Below, in pieces: positions 1-6,707 of a stretch of DNA of 64,000 bases. Position numbers and translations under genes: made by a program. Below the pieces are notes generated by a model that saw only the letters and a list, made by a program, of their open reading frames with translations, searched no databases and had not been told where the DNA came from. The stretch comes from Mucilaginibacter sp. UR6-11 (GTDB taxonomy: Bacteria > Bacteroidota > Bacteroidia > Sphingobacteriales > Sphingobacteriaceae), in assembly GCF_020880695.1 (NCBI RefSeq), contig NZ_JAJIWO010000002.1, positions 62,001-126,000 of the forward strand, given 5' to 3'. How positions within the stretch are numbered: the first letter of the stretch is position 1; each line of letters begins with the position of its first letter.

Positions 1-23
1 GCTTTTTATAAATATTGTTATAA

Positions 24-371
24 TTACACTCTTTTTGACTTAATACGAGCTGCTTTACCGGTAAGGGCACGCAGATAGTAAAGTTTAGAGCGACGTACTT
101 TACCGTGACTGTTCACTTCTACTTTATCAATATTTGGTGAGTTAGCAGGGAAAATACGCTCAACACCAATTCCGTTTGAAACTTTACGTACGGTAAATGT
201 TTCGGACACACCAACACTGTTACGCTGGATAACAACACCCTGATAAACCTGGATACGCTCCTTGGTTCCTTCTTTAATTTTATAATGTACGCTTACAGTA
301 TCACCCGCTTTGAATGACGGAAACTTGTTAACAGTTACTGTTTGCTCTTCTACAAATTTTACTAAATCCAT
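24..371 (-). CDS. rplS: 50S ribosomal protein bL19
   Basis: This 115-residue protein is the large-subunit ribosomal protein bL19, which sits at the 30S/50S interface. The family pattern is clear: the N-terminal [10 protein letters not shown] stretch, [17 protein letters not shown], the [15 protein letters not shown] core and a basic [18 protein letters not shown] tail. Length is normal for the family. In many bacteria rplS ends the rpsP-rimM-trmD-rplS operon. Here an acyltransferase on the opposite strand separates it from trmD, so it must use its own promoter in the 217-base gap upstream. The ATG start is unambiguous. Confidence 0.97.
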   Translation of the reverse strand: MDLVKFVEEQTVTVNKFPSFKAGDTVSVHYKIKEGTKERIQVYQGVVIQRNSVGVSETFTVRKVSNGIGVERIFPANSPNIDKVEVNSHGKVRRSKLYYLRALTGKAARIKSKRV

Positions 372-588
372 GATTTTAAGCTCTAAACGCGATTTTTAAC
401 CCGTAAAAATCGGATTGCAATTATAGGGATTATTTTTGATAATAAAAAGTCCATTTTAAAAATTTCCACATTTTGTTTTTTGTTAACAAAAATAGCGGTA
501 ACAACCCGACTGTTAATTATGCCGGACATTACTAAACGGATCAAAAAATTAATACATTTAACAGCAAATCAGGCAACAATTCATTCCC

Positions 589-1665
589 TTGGTAAACACG
601 GATCTAAGATACTACAAAGAATTAGACGGTTTACGTGGTGTAGCCGCGTTAATGGTTATATTTTTTCATTTTATGCCGGACGGCAGTAATCTGATAATTC
701 ATTATCTCCGAAAAGTTTCCATATTCGGCCAAACAGGGGTGACCCTGTTTTTTGTATTATCCGGATTTTTAATTACCCGCATATTACTTCATGTTAAAAC
801 CAACAAACATTACTTCAGTAATTTCTATATTAAACGGGCGTTAAGGATATTCCCGCTTTATTACCTGGCGCTGGTTATTTTTTATTTTATCATTCCGCCT
901 ATCCTGAAGTCGCCCCCATCGGCCCAAAAATCATGGATGTATTGGATCTACCTGCAAAACATTCCCGATACATTTAACATTACCGCAAACGGCCCACAGC
1001 ATTTCTGGAGCCTGGCTGTTGAAGAGCATTTTTATTTATTTTGGCCGCTGCTTATTTATTATACATCAGCAAAAAACACACCATGGTTAATTTTTACGGT
1101 GGTTATTATTGCTCTTTTTTGCCGGTGTATATTGATATACCTCAATTATGGTACGTTCTATTTCACTTTTTCAATAATGGATGCGCTGGCTATAGGCGCT
1201 TATTTAGCGTGGTACGAGCACCGGAGCGGACCGCCTGCCTTAGATTTTAACCTCATCATTATAATCAGCCTTGCCCTGATGCTTCCGGCGTGGCTGTTTA
1301 CCGGTGGTAAGGGGTACAATTGGGTGCAAATAATTAAGTTCCCGGTAATAGCTATGTTTTATATGGGCATTGTGGGTAAACTGGTGTTCGGCCAATCATG
1401 GCTCAATACGGTAATGCGCTCAGCATTTCTAAAATTTACCGGAAAAATAAGTTATGGGCTGTATGTATTTCACCCTTTATGCGCAATGGTGTTCCGTAAC
1501 ATTTTTCCGAATGAAAGCATGTGGGTATATGCCGCGTCATATTTGGGTTTGAGCTATGCGGTGGCCACGTTAAGTTTTTATGCTTTTGAGAGACATTTTC
1601 TTAAACTGAAACGCTATTTTGAACCCGCCAAATGGGACAAAAAACAAGAGCTGCAGTTTAAATAA
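589..1665 (+). CDS. Acyltransferase 3 family membrane protein (OafA/YrhL-like)
   Basis: A 358-residue integral membrane protein of the acyltransferase-3 family, which O-acylates sugars of surface polysaccharides or other envelope substrates. Seen in the sequence: the hallmark N-terminal YKELDGLRGVAALMVIFFH motif with its conserved Arg and His, about ten hydrophobic segments, the FFVLSGFLI motif of TM2-3 and a WSLAVEEHFYLFWPL motif. The start is a TTG; no in-frame ATG lies before the motif. It is encoded opposite to trmD and rplS and splits what is usually one operon. The acyl acceptor cannot be deduced from the sequence. Confidence 0.9.
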   Translation: MVNTDLRYYKELDGLRGVAALMVIFFHFMPDGSNLIIHYLRKVSIFGQTGVTLFFVLSGFLITRILLHVKTNKHYFSNFYIKRALRIFPLYYLALVIFYFIIPPILKSPPSAQKSWMYWIYLQNIPDTFNITANGPQHFWSLAVEEHFYLFWPLLIYYTSAKNTPWLIFTVVIIALFCRCILIYLNYGTFYFTFSIMDALAIGAYLAWYEHRSGPPALDFNLIIIISLALMLPAWLFTGGKGYNWVQIIKFPVIAMFYMGIVGKLVFGQSWLNTVMRSAFLKFTGKISYGLYVFHPLCAMVFRNIFPNESMWVYAASYLGLSYAVATLSFYAFERHFLKLKRYFEPAKWDKKQELQFK

Positions 1666-1687
1666 AGTATTTGCCGCCTAACGGATC

Positions 1688-2359
1688 TTACATAATATCC
1701 GGCCTGCGCTGCTTTGTCCGCTCTATAGCCTGTTCAAAGCGCCATTTTTCAATTTCGGGCGTGTTGCCGCTTAGCAGGATATCCGGAACCTTGTGGCCGT
1801 TCCAGTCGGCGGGCCGGGTATAAACAGGCGCATCCAATAAACCATCCTGGAAAGAATCAGACAAGGCCGAGGTTTCATCAGACAGCACACCGGGAATTAA
1901 CCGCACCACGGCATCAACCACAATAGCTGCCGGCAGTTCGCCGCCCGAGAGCACATAATCGCCCACAGATATTTCGCGGGTAACAAATATATCGCGGATG
2001 CGCTGGTCAATCCCTTTATAATGGCCGCAAAGTATAATAATGTTTGTTTTGGTTGATAGCTGATTGGCCATGGCCTGATTGAGCGTTTCCCCATCCGGCG
2101 ACATGAAGATCACTTCATCATATTCACGCTCGGCCTTTAACGCTTCAATACATTTGGCAAAAGGCTCAATGGTCATTACCATGCCGCTGCCACCGCCATA
2201 GGGATAATCATCAACGCTTTTTTGTTTGCCGCTGGCGTATTCGCGCAGGTTATGCACTACAATTTCGGCAATGCCTTTTTTTTGCGCACGTTGTAAAATA
2301 GAGTGGGCAAAAGGGCTTTCTAACAGGCCGGGCAATACTGTGATGATATCAAAACGCAT
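1688..2359 (-). CDS. trmD: tRNA (guanine-N1-)-methyltransferase TrmD
   Basis: TrmD methylates G37 of tRNAs with SAM and prevents frameshifting. The 223-residue protein has the SPOUT-class features: start [17 protein letters not shown], the YGGGSGMVM motif, the knot region [12 protein letters not shown], and [16 protein letters not shown] followed by the [11 protein letters not shown] segment. Length is standard. A TACCTTTG -7 box ends only about 5 bases before the ATG, so the mRNA is probably leaderless. It is separated from rimM by an unrelated small operon and from rplS by the acyltransferase. Confidence 0.97.
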   Translation of the reverse strand: MRFDIITVLPGLLESPFAHSILQRAQKKGIAEIVVHNLREYASGKQKSVDDYPYGGGSGMVMTIEPFAKCIEALKAEREYDEVIFMSPDGETLNQAMANQLSTKTNIIILCGHYKGIDQRIRDIFVTREISVGDYVLSGGELPAAIVVDAVVRLIPGVLSDETSALSDSFQDGLLDAPVYTRPADWNGHKVPDILLSGNTPEIEKWRFEQAIERTKQRRPDIM

Positions 2360-2363
2360 GAAG

Positions 2364-2371
2364 CAAAGGTA
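2364..2371 (-). promoter_or_regulatory. trmD -7 promoter box (TACCTTTG)
   Basis: A match to the Bacteroidota -7 consensus TAnnTTTG on the minus strand, ending about 5 bases before the trmD ATG. Transcription would begin at or next to the start codon, which predicts a leaderless mRNA. The call rests on the motif alone. Confidence 0.55.
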
Positions 2372-2457
2372 GAGATTAGAGATTAAAGATTAGTGATTAG
2401 TTGGTGCAGGGTTCACAGCTATTCGAAAGAAAGACCTAATCTTCAACCTCTAATCTC
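2372..2457. repeat. Imperfect 22-bp inverted repeat of GATTAGA-type low-complexity sequence
   Basis: Arms at 2372-2393 and 2436-2457 match at 20 of 22 positions when one is reverse complemented (core GAGATTAGAG...AGATTAG). The arms consist of short repeated words (GATTAGA, GATTAAAG). It lies between the 3' end of the XRE gene and trmD and could fold as a long hairpin, but no T-run follows, so it is not a standard terminator. Confidence 0.7.
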
Positions 2458-2469
2458 TGCCCGCAGGGC

Positions 2470-2670
2470 TTAATCTTCCTCCTCCAAAATAAATATTTCT
2501 TCAACGGGTTTTCCAAATACCCGCGCAATTTTTAGCGCCAGCACCGTGGATGGCACATACCGGTTACTCTCGATAGTATTAATTGTTTGGCGCGATACAC
2601 CGATAAGACCGGCCAGCCCTGCCTGGGTTATGTTTTTTATGGCGCGCGCAACGCGGATGTTGTTTTTCAT
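2470..2670 (-). CDS. Small XRE-family transcriptional regulator
   Basis: A 66-residue helix-turn-helix protein consisting of little more than a Cro/C1-type DNA-binding domain: NNIRVARAIKNITQAGLAGLIGVSRQTINTIE, with the Q-x3-A-x3-G-V-S-R-x-T-I pattern of the recognition helix. Such single-domain XRE proteins (YozG-like) usually regulate their own operon together with a membrane protein. Its ATG overlaps, as ATGA, the stop of a frame-broken small membrane ORF just upstream. A nested palindrome over the promoter of the upstream membrane gene is its likely operator; that assignment is inference. Confidence 0.85.
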   Translation of the reverse strand: MKNNIRVARAIKNITQAGLAGLIGVSRQTINTIESNRYVPSTVLALKIARVFGKPVEEIFILEEED

Positions 2671-2800
2671 AGTGCGTCTTCTTTTATCAACTTATTATCG
2701 CGTACAATTTCCACCTGAATAGCAGGATAAAAAATAACAATAGTGCCCCCTACTAAAAACCTGCACCAACACGGTAAAAGAAATACGCGTCGTCATACCA
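2668..2800 (-). pseudogene. Frame-broken fragment of a small membrane protein
   Basis: Two consecutive reading-frame pieces on the minus strand read like one protein. The first contains YDDAYFFYRVGAGF and then hits TAG. The second reads FLVGGTIVIFYPAIQVEIV and ends KEDAL-stop, with its TGA overlapping the XRE start codon as ATGA. Adding one T to the T5 run near 2755-2759 joins them without a stop. No good start codon is present upstream. It is either a decayed gene or a homopolymer sequencing error; it could also have been the C-terminus of the neighbouring membrane protein. Confidence 0.45.
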
Positions 2801-3251
2801 GGCTGTTCTTAAGTTCGCGATTAAGAGAATATATCTTCCATCTAAAGCGGATGATAAAGAAGATTAAGGGTGTTATAGTATTGTAGGCAATTATACTTAT
2901 AAAACTAAACCCATGAACAAAAACCGCACACAGAATAAAAATTGCGTAGTTTATATAAACAGCCCATTGCAATGAGTCTAATCTTAATTGGGCTATTTGT
3001 TCATCTTCTATTTTTTCTTTGGAAAACCCAAACAACATCAGGCCTAAAATAAAGCATATAATAAATGATGCAGCCGCCGCGTCGCTTGCAAAAACAGCCA
3101 CATTCTGACCATAGATCAATGGGTGTGTATTCTGCCACGAAATCAGCGCGTCAGTACAATAACTATCTAAAAGTCGAATTAAAACTCCCAGGAACAACAG
3201 AACAAGTCCGGCATAGCGCCATTTGTGCGGAAATAAAAATCTTGTTTTCAT
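2793..3251 (-). CDS. Small multi-pass membrane protein of an XRE-regulated operon
   Basis: A 152-residue protein starting MKTRFLFPHKWRYAGL, with about four hydrophobic segments (around residues 10-30, 55-80, 95-115 and 120-140) and little else. I do not recognise a named family; XRE-adjacent DUF2178-like membrane proteins are similar in layout. The ATG at 3251 is preferred over an upstream GTG-type start because it sits 16 bases after the TACTTTTG promoter box. It precedes the broken fragment and the XRE gene on the same strand, so it is probably their co-transcribed partner. Confidence 0.7.
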   Translation of the reverse strand: MKTRFLFPHKWRYAGLVLLFLGVLIRLLDSYCTDALISWQNTHPLIYGQNVAVFASDAAAASFIICFILGLMLFGFSKEKIEDEQIAQLRLDSLQWAVYINYAIFILCAVFVHGFSFISIIAYNTITPLIFFIIRFRWKIYSLNRELKNSLV

Positions 3252-3253
3252 GA

Positions 3254-3296
3254 TTTGTAAAGTTTGATTTACCAAAAGTAAAATAAACTTTACAAA
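3254..3296 (-). promoter_or_regulatory. Nested palindromic operator over the promoter of the membrane/XRE operon
   Basis: TTTGTAAAGTTT (3254-3265) and AAACTTTACAAA (3285-3296) are perfect 12-bp inverted arms with a 19-bp spacer. Inside lies a second inverted repeat, TTTAC-CAAAA-GTAAA. The minus-strand -7 box TACTTTTG (3273-3280) lies between the arms. This architecture fits repression by a dimeric regulator, most simply the XRE protein of the same operon. Confidence 0.65.
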
Positions 3297-3395
3297 AAGT
3301 CAAATTTTTCATCTATTATTATTAATCCAATGTAACAATTGAATTACCTTTTCTCAGCATAATTTATATATTTGATATACCCTATTAAAATAATT

Positions 3396-3554
3396 ATGGC
3401 TATTGAACCTTGCCCTTACTGTGGCGCCCGACATTCACAGCGTCTTTCGAGGGGACGCTTTTTCAAGTTTTTTTTTTGGTGGCTGCCTGTAAGGCGATTC
3501 CTTTGCTTAAAATGCCTGCACAAATTTTATAGAAGGATTAAGGTCACCCGTTAA
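3396..3554 (+). CDS. Zinc-ribbon microprotein
   Basis: A 52-residue protein starting at ATG 3396 (MAIEPCPYCGARH). It has two CxxC knuckles, CPYC near the N-terminus and CLKC about 30 residues later, separated by a basic aromatic stretch (RGRFFKFFFWWLPVRRF). This would form one zinc ribbon. No function is assigned. It is transcribed opposite to rimM and the membrane/XRE operon and is one of the genes lying between rimM and trmD. An upstream TTG would add 8 residues. Confidence 0.6.
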   Translation: MAIEPCPYCGARHSQRLSRGRFFKFFFWWLPVRRFLCLKCLHKFYRRIKVTR

Positions 3555-3627
3555 TCATTATTAATATGGACCAGTTTATTAAACCTTGCCGTCACTAAGG
3601 GGACTAAAAGGAAGTAAAAGGCAATTA

Positions 3628-4152
3628 TTAATCGAGGTAAATGTCCAGTAGCCCCTCAGGTAAATCAACCGTCAGTATCTCTTTCACCACATCGATCCCC
3701 ACAATAATTTCTTCATTGAGCGGGAACAGTACTTCGCAGCCTTTATAAGTGACTGCGGCTATTAATTGCTGCGGATATTCATGTATGGCGGTGATCCTGC
3801 CCAGTTCGCCTTCGTTTTCATCAACCGCAGTAAAATCAATCAGGTCTTTGAGTGTAAACTCGGCTTTTCTTTTTTTGGGTTTAAGTTTATTGGGCAGGTA
3901 AACATCTTTTTTTACCAGTGCTGATGCTTTTTCAATCGTATCAACATCTTCCAGATACAGGTAGGCCAGGTTGTTTTGGTTGTATTTAACCGACTCAACA
4001 AAAAAAGGAGCCAGCTTACCGGCTATTTCTACAAAAATAGCGTCAAAGCTTATGGCATCAAGCCCGTCAAAATCAACATAAAACTGCACCTCGCCTTTAA
4101 GGCCTTTGGTTTTTAATATGCTGCCTATCCTGAAACAATCTTCAATTTTCAT
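3628..4152 (-). CDS. rimM: 16S rRNA processing protein RimM
   Basis: RimM helps maturation of the 30S subunit head and binds uS19. The 174-residue protein shows the N-terminal domain start FRIGSILKTKGLKGEVQFYV, the middle NNLAYLYLEDVDTIEKASALVKKDVYL, and a PRC-barrel C-terminal domain ending EEIIVGIDVVKEILTVDLPEGLLDIY. Length is typical. It follows rpsP on the same strand after 180 bases that contain a strong hairpin, so the two may be co-transcribed with different yields. Confidence 0.95.
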   Translation of the reverse strand: MKIEDCFRIGSILKTKGLKGEVQFYVDFDGLDAISFDAIFVEIAGKLAPFFVESVKYNQNNLAYLYLEDVDTIEKASALVKKDVYLPNKLKPKKRKAEFTLKDLIDFTAVDENEGELGRITAIHEYPQQLIAAVTYKGCEVLFPLNEEIIVGIDVVKEILTVDLPEGLLDIYLD

Positions 4153-4279
4153 TACGCAATGCTTTTATAACACATGGTTAGCCTTACCTAATCCGCTTCA
4201 AAGCAGAGATCTGCCTGTGTTTAAATTTACAGCCCACTTCTCTTTTTTTGAAGAGCGCGGGGTAGGGCCTTAAATAACG

Positions 4280-4309
4280 ATGGCGAAGAACCTGTAGGTG
4301 CTTCGCCAT
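4280..4309 (-). terminator. Hairpin between rpsP and rimM
   Basis: ATGGCGAAG and CTTCGCCAT form a perfect 9-bp stem with a 12-base loop, about 24 bases after the rpsP stop on the minus strand. The bases that follow are only moderately T-rich (CGTTATTT), so it may act as a partial terminator or 3'-end stabiliser that makes rpsP more abundant than rimM. Confidence 0.55.
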
Positions 4310-4332
4310 TGCATAAATGTTGTTCAGTTAAA

Positions 4333-4926
4333 TTATTCAGCGCTGTCAGCTTCTGCAGCCGGAGCTTCTGCTTCTGCAGCAGGGGCTTCTTCAGTAGCAG
4401 CTTCAGCAACTGGTGCTTCTTCTGCTTCCTCAGCAACTGGCGCTTCTTCTTCAACTTCTTCAGCAGGAGGAGTGTATTTTGCAGCAATTGCGGCAGCCTT
4501 ATCTTCCTTCTTCTTAGCTTCAGCAACCAAGGCAGCCTTGCGGGCTGTATCTTTAGCTGTATTTAAATCAGATTTTTTACCGGTGATTTTGCTGTCTTTT
4601 TGATCTAACCATTCAGCAAATTTAGTTTCTGCCTGCTCTTCGGTTAAAGCGCCTTTTTTAACACCACCTTGTAAGTGTTTTTTGTACATTACACCTTTGT
4701 AAGCAAGGATAGCACGACAGGTATCTGTTGGTTGTGCACCATCATTAACCCAGTTAAGGGTTTTGTCGAAGTTAATGTCAATAGTTGCAGGGTTTGTGTT
4801 TGGGTTATATGAACCCAAACGCTCAATAAAGCGTCCGTCACGCGGAGCACGAGCGTCTGCTACTACAATGTAATAAAAAGGTTTTCCCTTTTTACCATGT
4901 CTTTGCAATCTGATTTTAGTTGCCAT
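4333..4926 (-). CDS. rpsP: 30S ribosomal protein bS16 with acidic Ala/Glu-rich tail
   Basis: The N-terminal 80-90 residues are classical bS16: [39 protein letters not shown] and the [11 protein letters not shown] region. A linker and then about 60 residues of low-complexity Ala, Glu, Pro and Val follow, giving 197 residues against about 80-90 in E. coli. C-terminal extensions of bS16 are common in Bacteroidota; their role is unknown. A TACCTTTG promoter box lies about 60 bases upstream. It is the first gene of the dispersed rpsP-rimM-trmD set. Confidence 0.96.
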   Translation of the reverse strand: MATKIRLQRHGKKGKPFYYIVVADARAPRDGRFIERLGSYNPNTNPATIDINFDKTLNWVNDGAQPTDTCRAILAYKGVMYKKHLQGGVKKGALTEEQAETKFAEWLDQKDSKITGKKSDLNTAKDTARKAALVAEAKKKEDKAAAIAAKYTPPAEEVEEEAPVAEEAEEAPVAEAATEEAPAAEAEAPAAEADSAE

Positions 4927-4982
4927 GTTTTGTTTTAAGTTATGTGTTCAACATTCCCCCGGAGTTTATTTCAGCGGGGACG

Positions 4983-4990
4983 CAAAGGTA
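4983..4990 (-). promoter_or_regulatory. rpsP -7 promoter box (TACCTTTG)
   Basis: A perfect TAnnTTTG match on the minus strand upstream of rpsP, predicting a 5' UTR of about 50 bases. Motif-based only. Confidence 0.6.
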
Positions 4991-5061
4991 GCAATATAAT
5001 TCGAAATAAAAAATTCAAAATTCAAAAGGCATTCTAACTTAAAACCCTGAAATTTGCCGGC

Positions 5062-5589
5062 ATGAATAAACTAAGCATCGCTATAGATATGGATGAGGTT
5101 ATCGCCGATCCGATTGACAAGTTCATCAACATCTATCAACAGGAACATGGCTATAACTATACGCTTGAACAAATGCATGGTAAAGAGTTTAGGGAACTGC
5201 TGCCGCCTGAACTGGACCACACCCTGCGCGAGTATATTAACCGTAAGGGCTTCTTCAGAGATTTAAAACTGATACCTGACAGCCGCGAAGTGGTTGAAGC
5301 GCTGCACGAAAAATACGAGGTCTTTATTGTATCGGCGGCTACCGAGTTCCCAAATTCACTGGAAGATAAGCAGGCGTGGCTGGGCGATCATTTCCCGTTT
5401 ATATCCTGGACCAACATTATGTTTTGCGGCTATAAAATTGTTAATACAGATATAATGATTGACGACCGCACCAAAAACTTTACCCGCTTTAATGGCCGCA
5501 AACTCTTATTTACATCGCCGCATAATGTATCACTTACAGAATATGAGCGTGTAAATAACTGGAAAGAAGTTGCAGAAAAGCTTTTGTAA
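5062..5589 (+). CDS. 5'(3')-deoxyribonucleotidase, HAD family (NT5C-like)
   Basis: A 175-residue HAD-superfamily hydrolase related to cytosolic 5'(3')-deoxyribonucleotidases, which dephosphorylate deoxynucleoside monophosphates. Motif I is IDMDEVIADP (nucleophile and acid Asp as DxDxV), motif II is the FIVSAAT serine/threonine region, and motif IV is TDIMIDDRTKNF with the metal-binding Asp pair. Length matches the NT5C family. It is a single gene, convergent with pfkA. Substrate preference cannot be read from the sequence. Confidence 0.88.
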   Translation: MNKLSIAIDMDEVIADPIDKFINIYQQEHGYNYTLEQMHGKEFRELLPPELDHTLREYINRKGFFRDLKLIPDSREVVEALHEKYEVFIVSAATEFPNSLEDKQAWLGDHFPFISWTNIMFCGYKIVNTDIMIDDRTKNFTRFNGRKLLFTSPHNVSLTEYERVNNWKEVAEKLL

Positions 5590-5597
5590 GCGGATTG

Positions 5598-5646
5598 GTG
5601 GACAGATCATAGTTCACAGCCAATACGCTATGAACTATGATCCACC
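5598..5646. repeat. Palindrome between convergent genes
   Basis: GATCATAGTTCA (5605-5616) and TGAACTATGATC (5631-5642) form a perfect 12-bp stem with a 14-base loop, and flanking GTGG/CCAC can extend it. It lies between the converging nucleotidase and pfkA genes. No T-run is present on either side, so a bidirectional 3' hairpin or a dispersed palindromic repeat is more likely than a canonical terminator. Confidence 0.6.
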
Positions 5647-5655
5647 CTTATTGAA

Positions 5656-6636
5656 CTATAAAGAAAGCATCTCTACAATTCTGATATACTCGGCGTTTAC
5701 TTCGTGATGATGCTTAACCGACTGGCCAAAGGGGGTAAAGGCGATATCGTTATGTATCAAACCCACCATTTCGCCGGAGTGGCCGTTTTTTAACGCTTCA
5801 ACAGCTGCAACACCCAGCTGGCTTGCCAACACCCTGTCCATACAAGTAGGCTTGCCACCGCGCTGTATGTGGCCCAGGATAGACACCCGGGTATCGTAAT
5901 GCGGGAACCTTTTCATTATTGCCTTTCCGATTTCAAAGGCGCCGCCCGGCTCATCGCCTTCGGCAACCATTACAATTTTAGATGTTTTATCCTTACGGCC
6001 CCGCTCTAATCTATCAAACAAAGCATTAATGTCCGATTTGGTTTCGGGCACCATAATGGCTTCGGCGCCTACGCCCATACCGGTGCGCAAGGCAATCATT
6101 CCCGAGTCGCGCCCCATTACTTCAACAATAAATAACCGGTCGTGCGACTCAGCGGTTTCTCTTATTTTATCTACCGCTTCAATAACGGTATTAATGGCAG
6201 TATCATAGCCAATGGTAAAGTCAGATCCGCGCAGGTCATTATCAATCGTACAGGGTACGCCTATAATAGCAATATCAGGATATTCGTCGCCAAACTCTTT
6301 TACGCCTTTAAGGGTGCCGTTACCGCCCAGGGCAATTAATGCGTTAATGCCATTCTTTTTAAGCTGCTGGTAAGCCAGGTTACGTCCCTCGGCGGTTTTA
6401 AACTGCTCGCTGCGGCCGGTTTTAAGCATTGTGCCCCCGCGCTGGATAATGTTTGATACAGATTTGGTATCCATGGTGTAGATATCGCCATTGATCATTC
6501 CTTCAAAACCGCGGCGGATACCCGCAATCTCAATCTCATAAAATATAGCGGTACGTACAACTGCCCTGATAGCAGCGTTCATTCCCGGAGAGTCACTACC
6601 GGACGTAAAAAGTCCTATTTTTTTTACTGAGGTCAT
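5656..6636 (-). CDS. pfkA: ATP-dependent 6-phosphofructokinase-like protein, divergent active site
   Basis: A 326-residue PFK-family enzyme (fructose 6-phosphate to fructose 1,6-bisphosphate). The catalytic TIDND motif (residues 130-134), GRDSG region and GHIQRGGKPT sugar-binding segment are intact. The two nucleotide motifs deviate from the norm: GGDAPG is GSDSPG (residues 13-18) and GGDG is GGNG (104-107), replacing the usual Mg/ATP Asp with Asn. It is full length, so either a functional divergent paralogue or an altered phosphoryl-donor specificity is possible. A TAAATTTG box lies about 60 bases upstream. Confidence 0.88.
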   Translation of the reverse strand: MTSVKKIGLFTSGSDSPGMNAAIRAVVRTAIFYEIEIAGIRRGFEGMINGDIYTMDTKSVSNIIQRGGTMLKTGRSEQFKTAEGRNLAYQQLKKNGINALIALGGNGTLKGVKEFGDEYPDIAIIGVPCTIDNDLRGSDFTIGYDTAINTVIEAVDKIRETAESHDRLFIVEVMGRDSGMIALRTGMGVGAEAIMVPETKSDINALFDRLERGRKDKTSKIVMVAEGDEPGGAFEIGKAIMKRFPHYDTRVSILGHIQRGGKPTCMDRVLASQLGVAAVEALKNGHSGEMVGLIHNDIAFTPFGQSVKHHHEVNAEYIRIVEMLSL

Positions 6637-6697
6637 TTGGCAGATATTATTAGTATTTGCGGCGGTGCAGCTTTTAGGCAGACCACCTTTTGCGCCG

Positions 6698-6705
6698 CAA
6701 ATTTA
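6698..6705 (-). promoter_or_regulatory. pfkA -7 promoter box (TAAATTTG)
   Basis: A TAnnTTTG match on the minus strand in the short gap between dsbD and pfkA, giving pfkA its own promoter with a 5' UTR of about 55 bases. Confidence 0.5.
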
Positions 6706-6707
6706 CA

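Noticed and set aside
480..689. Plus-strand ORF overlapping the acyltransferase 5' end
   Set aside because: It overlaps the real acyltransferase frame, has no family features and reads like an out-of-frame translation.
4227..4603. Ala/Ser-rich and Leu/Lys-rich ORFs opposite and alongside the rpsP tail
   Set aside because: They are frames of the low-complexity Ala/Glu tail of bS16 and of the hairpin region; composition is an artefact of that repeat.
5598..5646. Palindrome as a canonical bidirectional terminator
   Set aside because: No T-run follows the stem on either strand; kept only as a palindrome.
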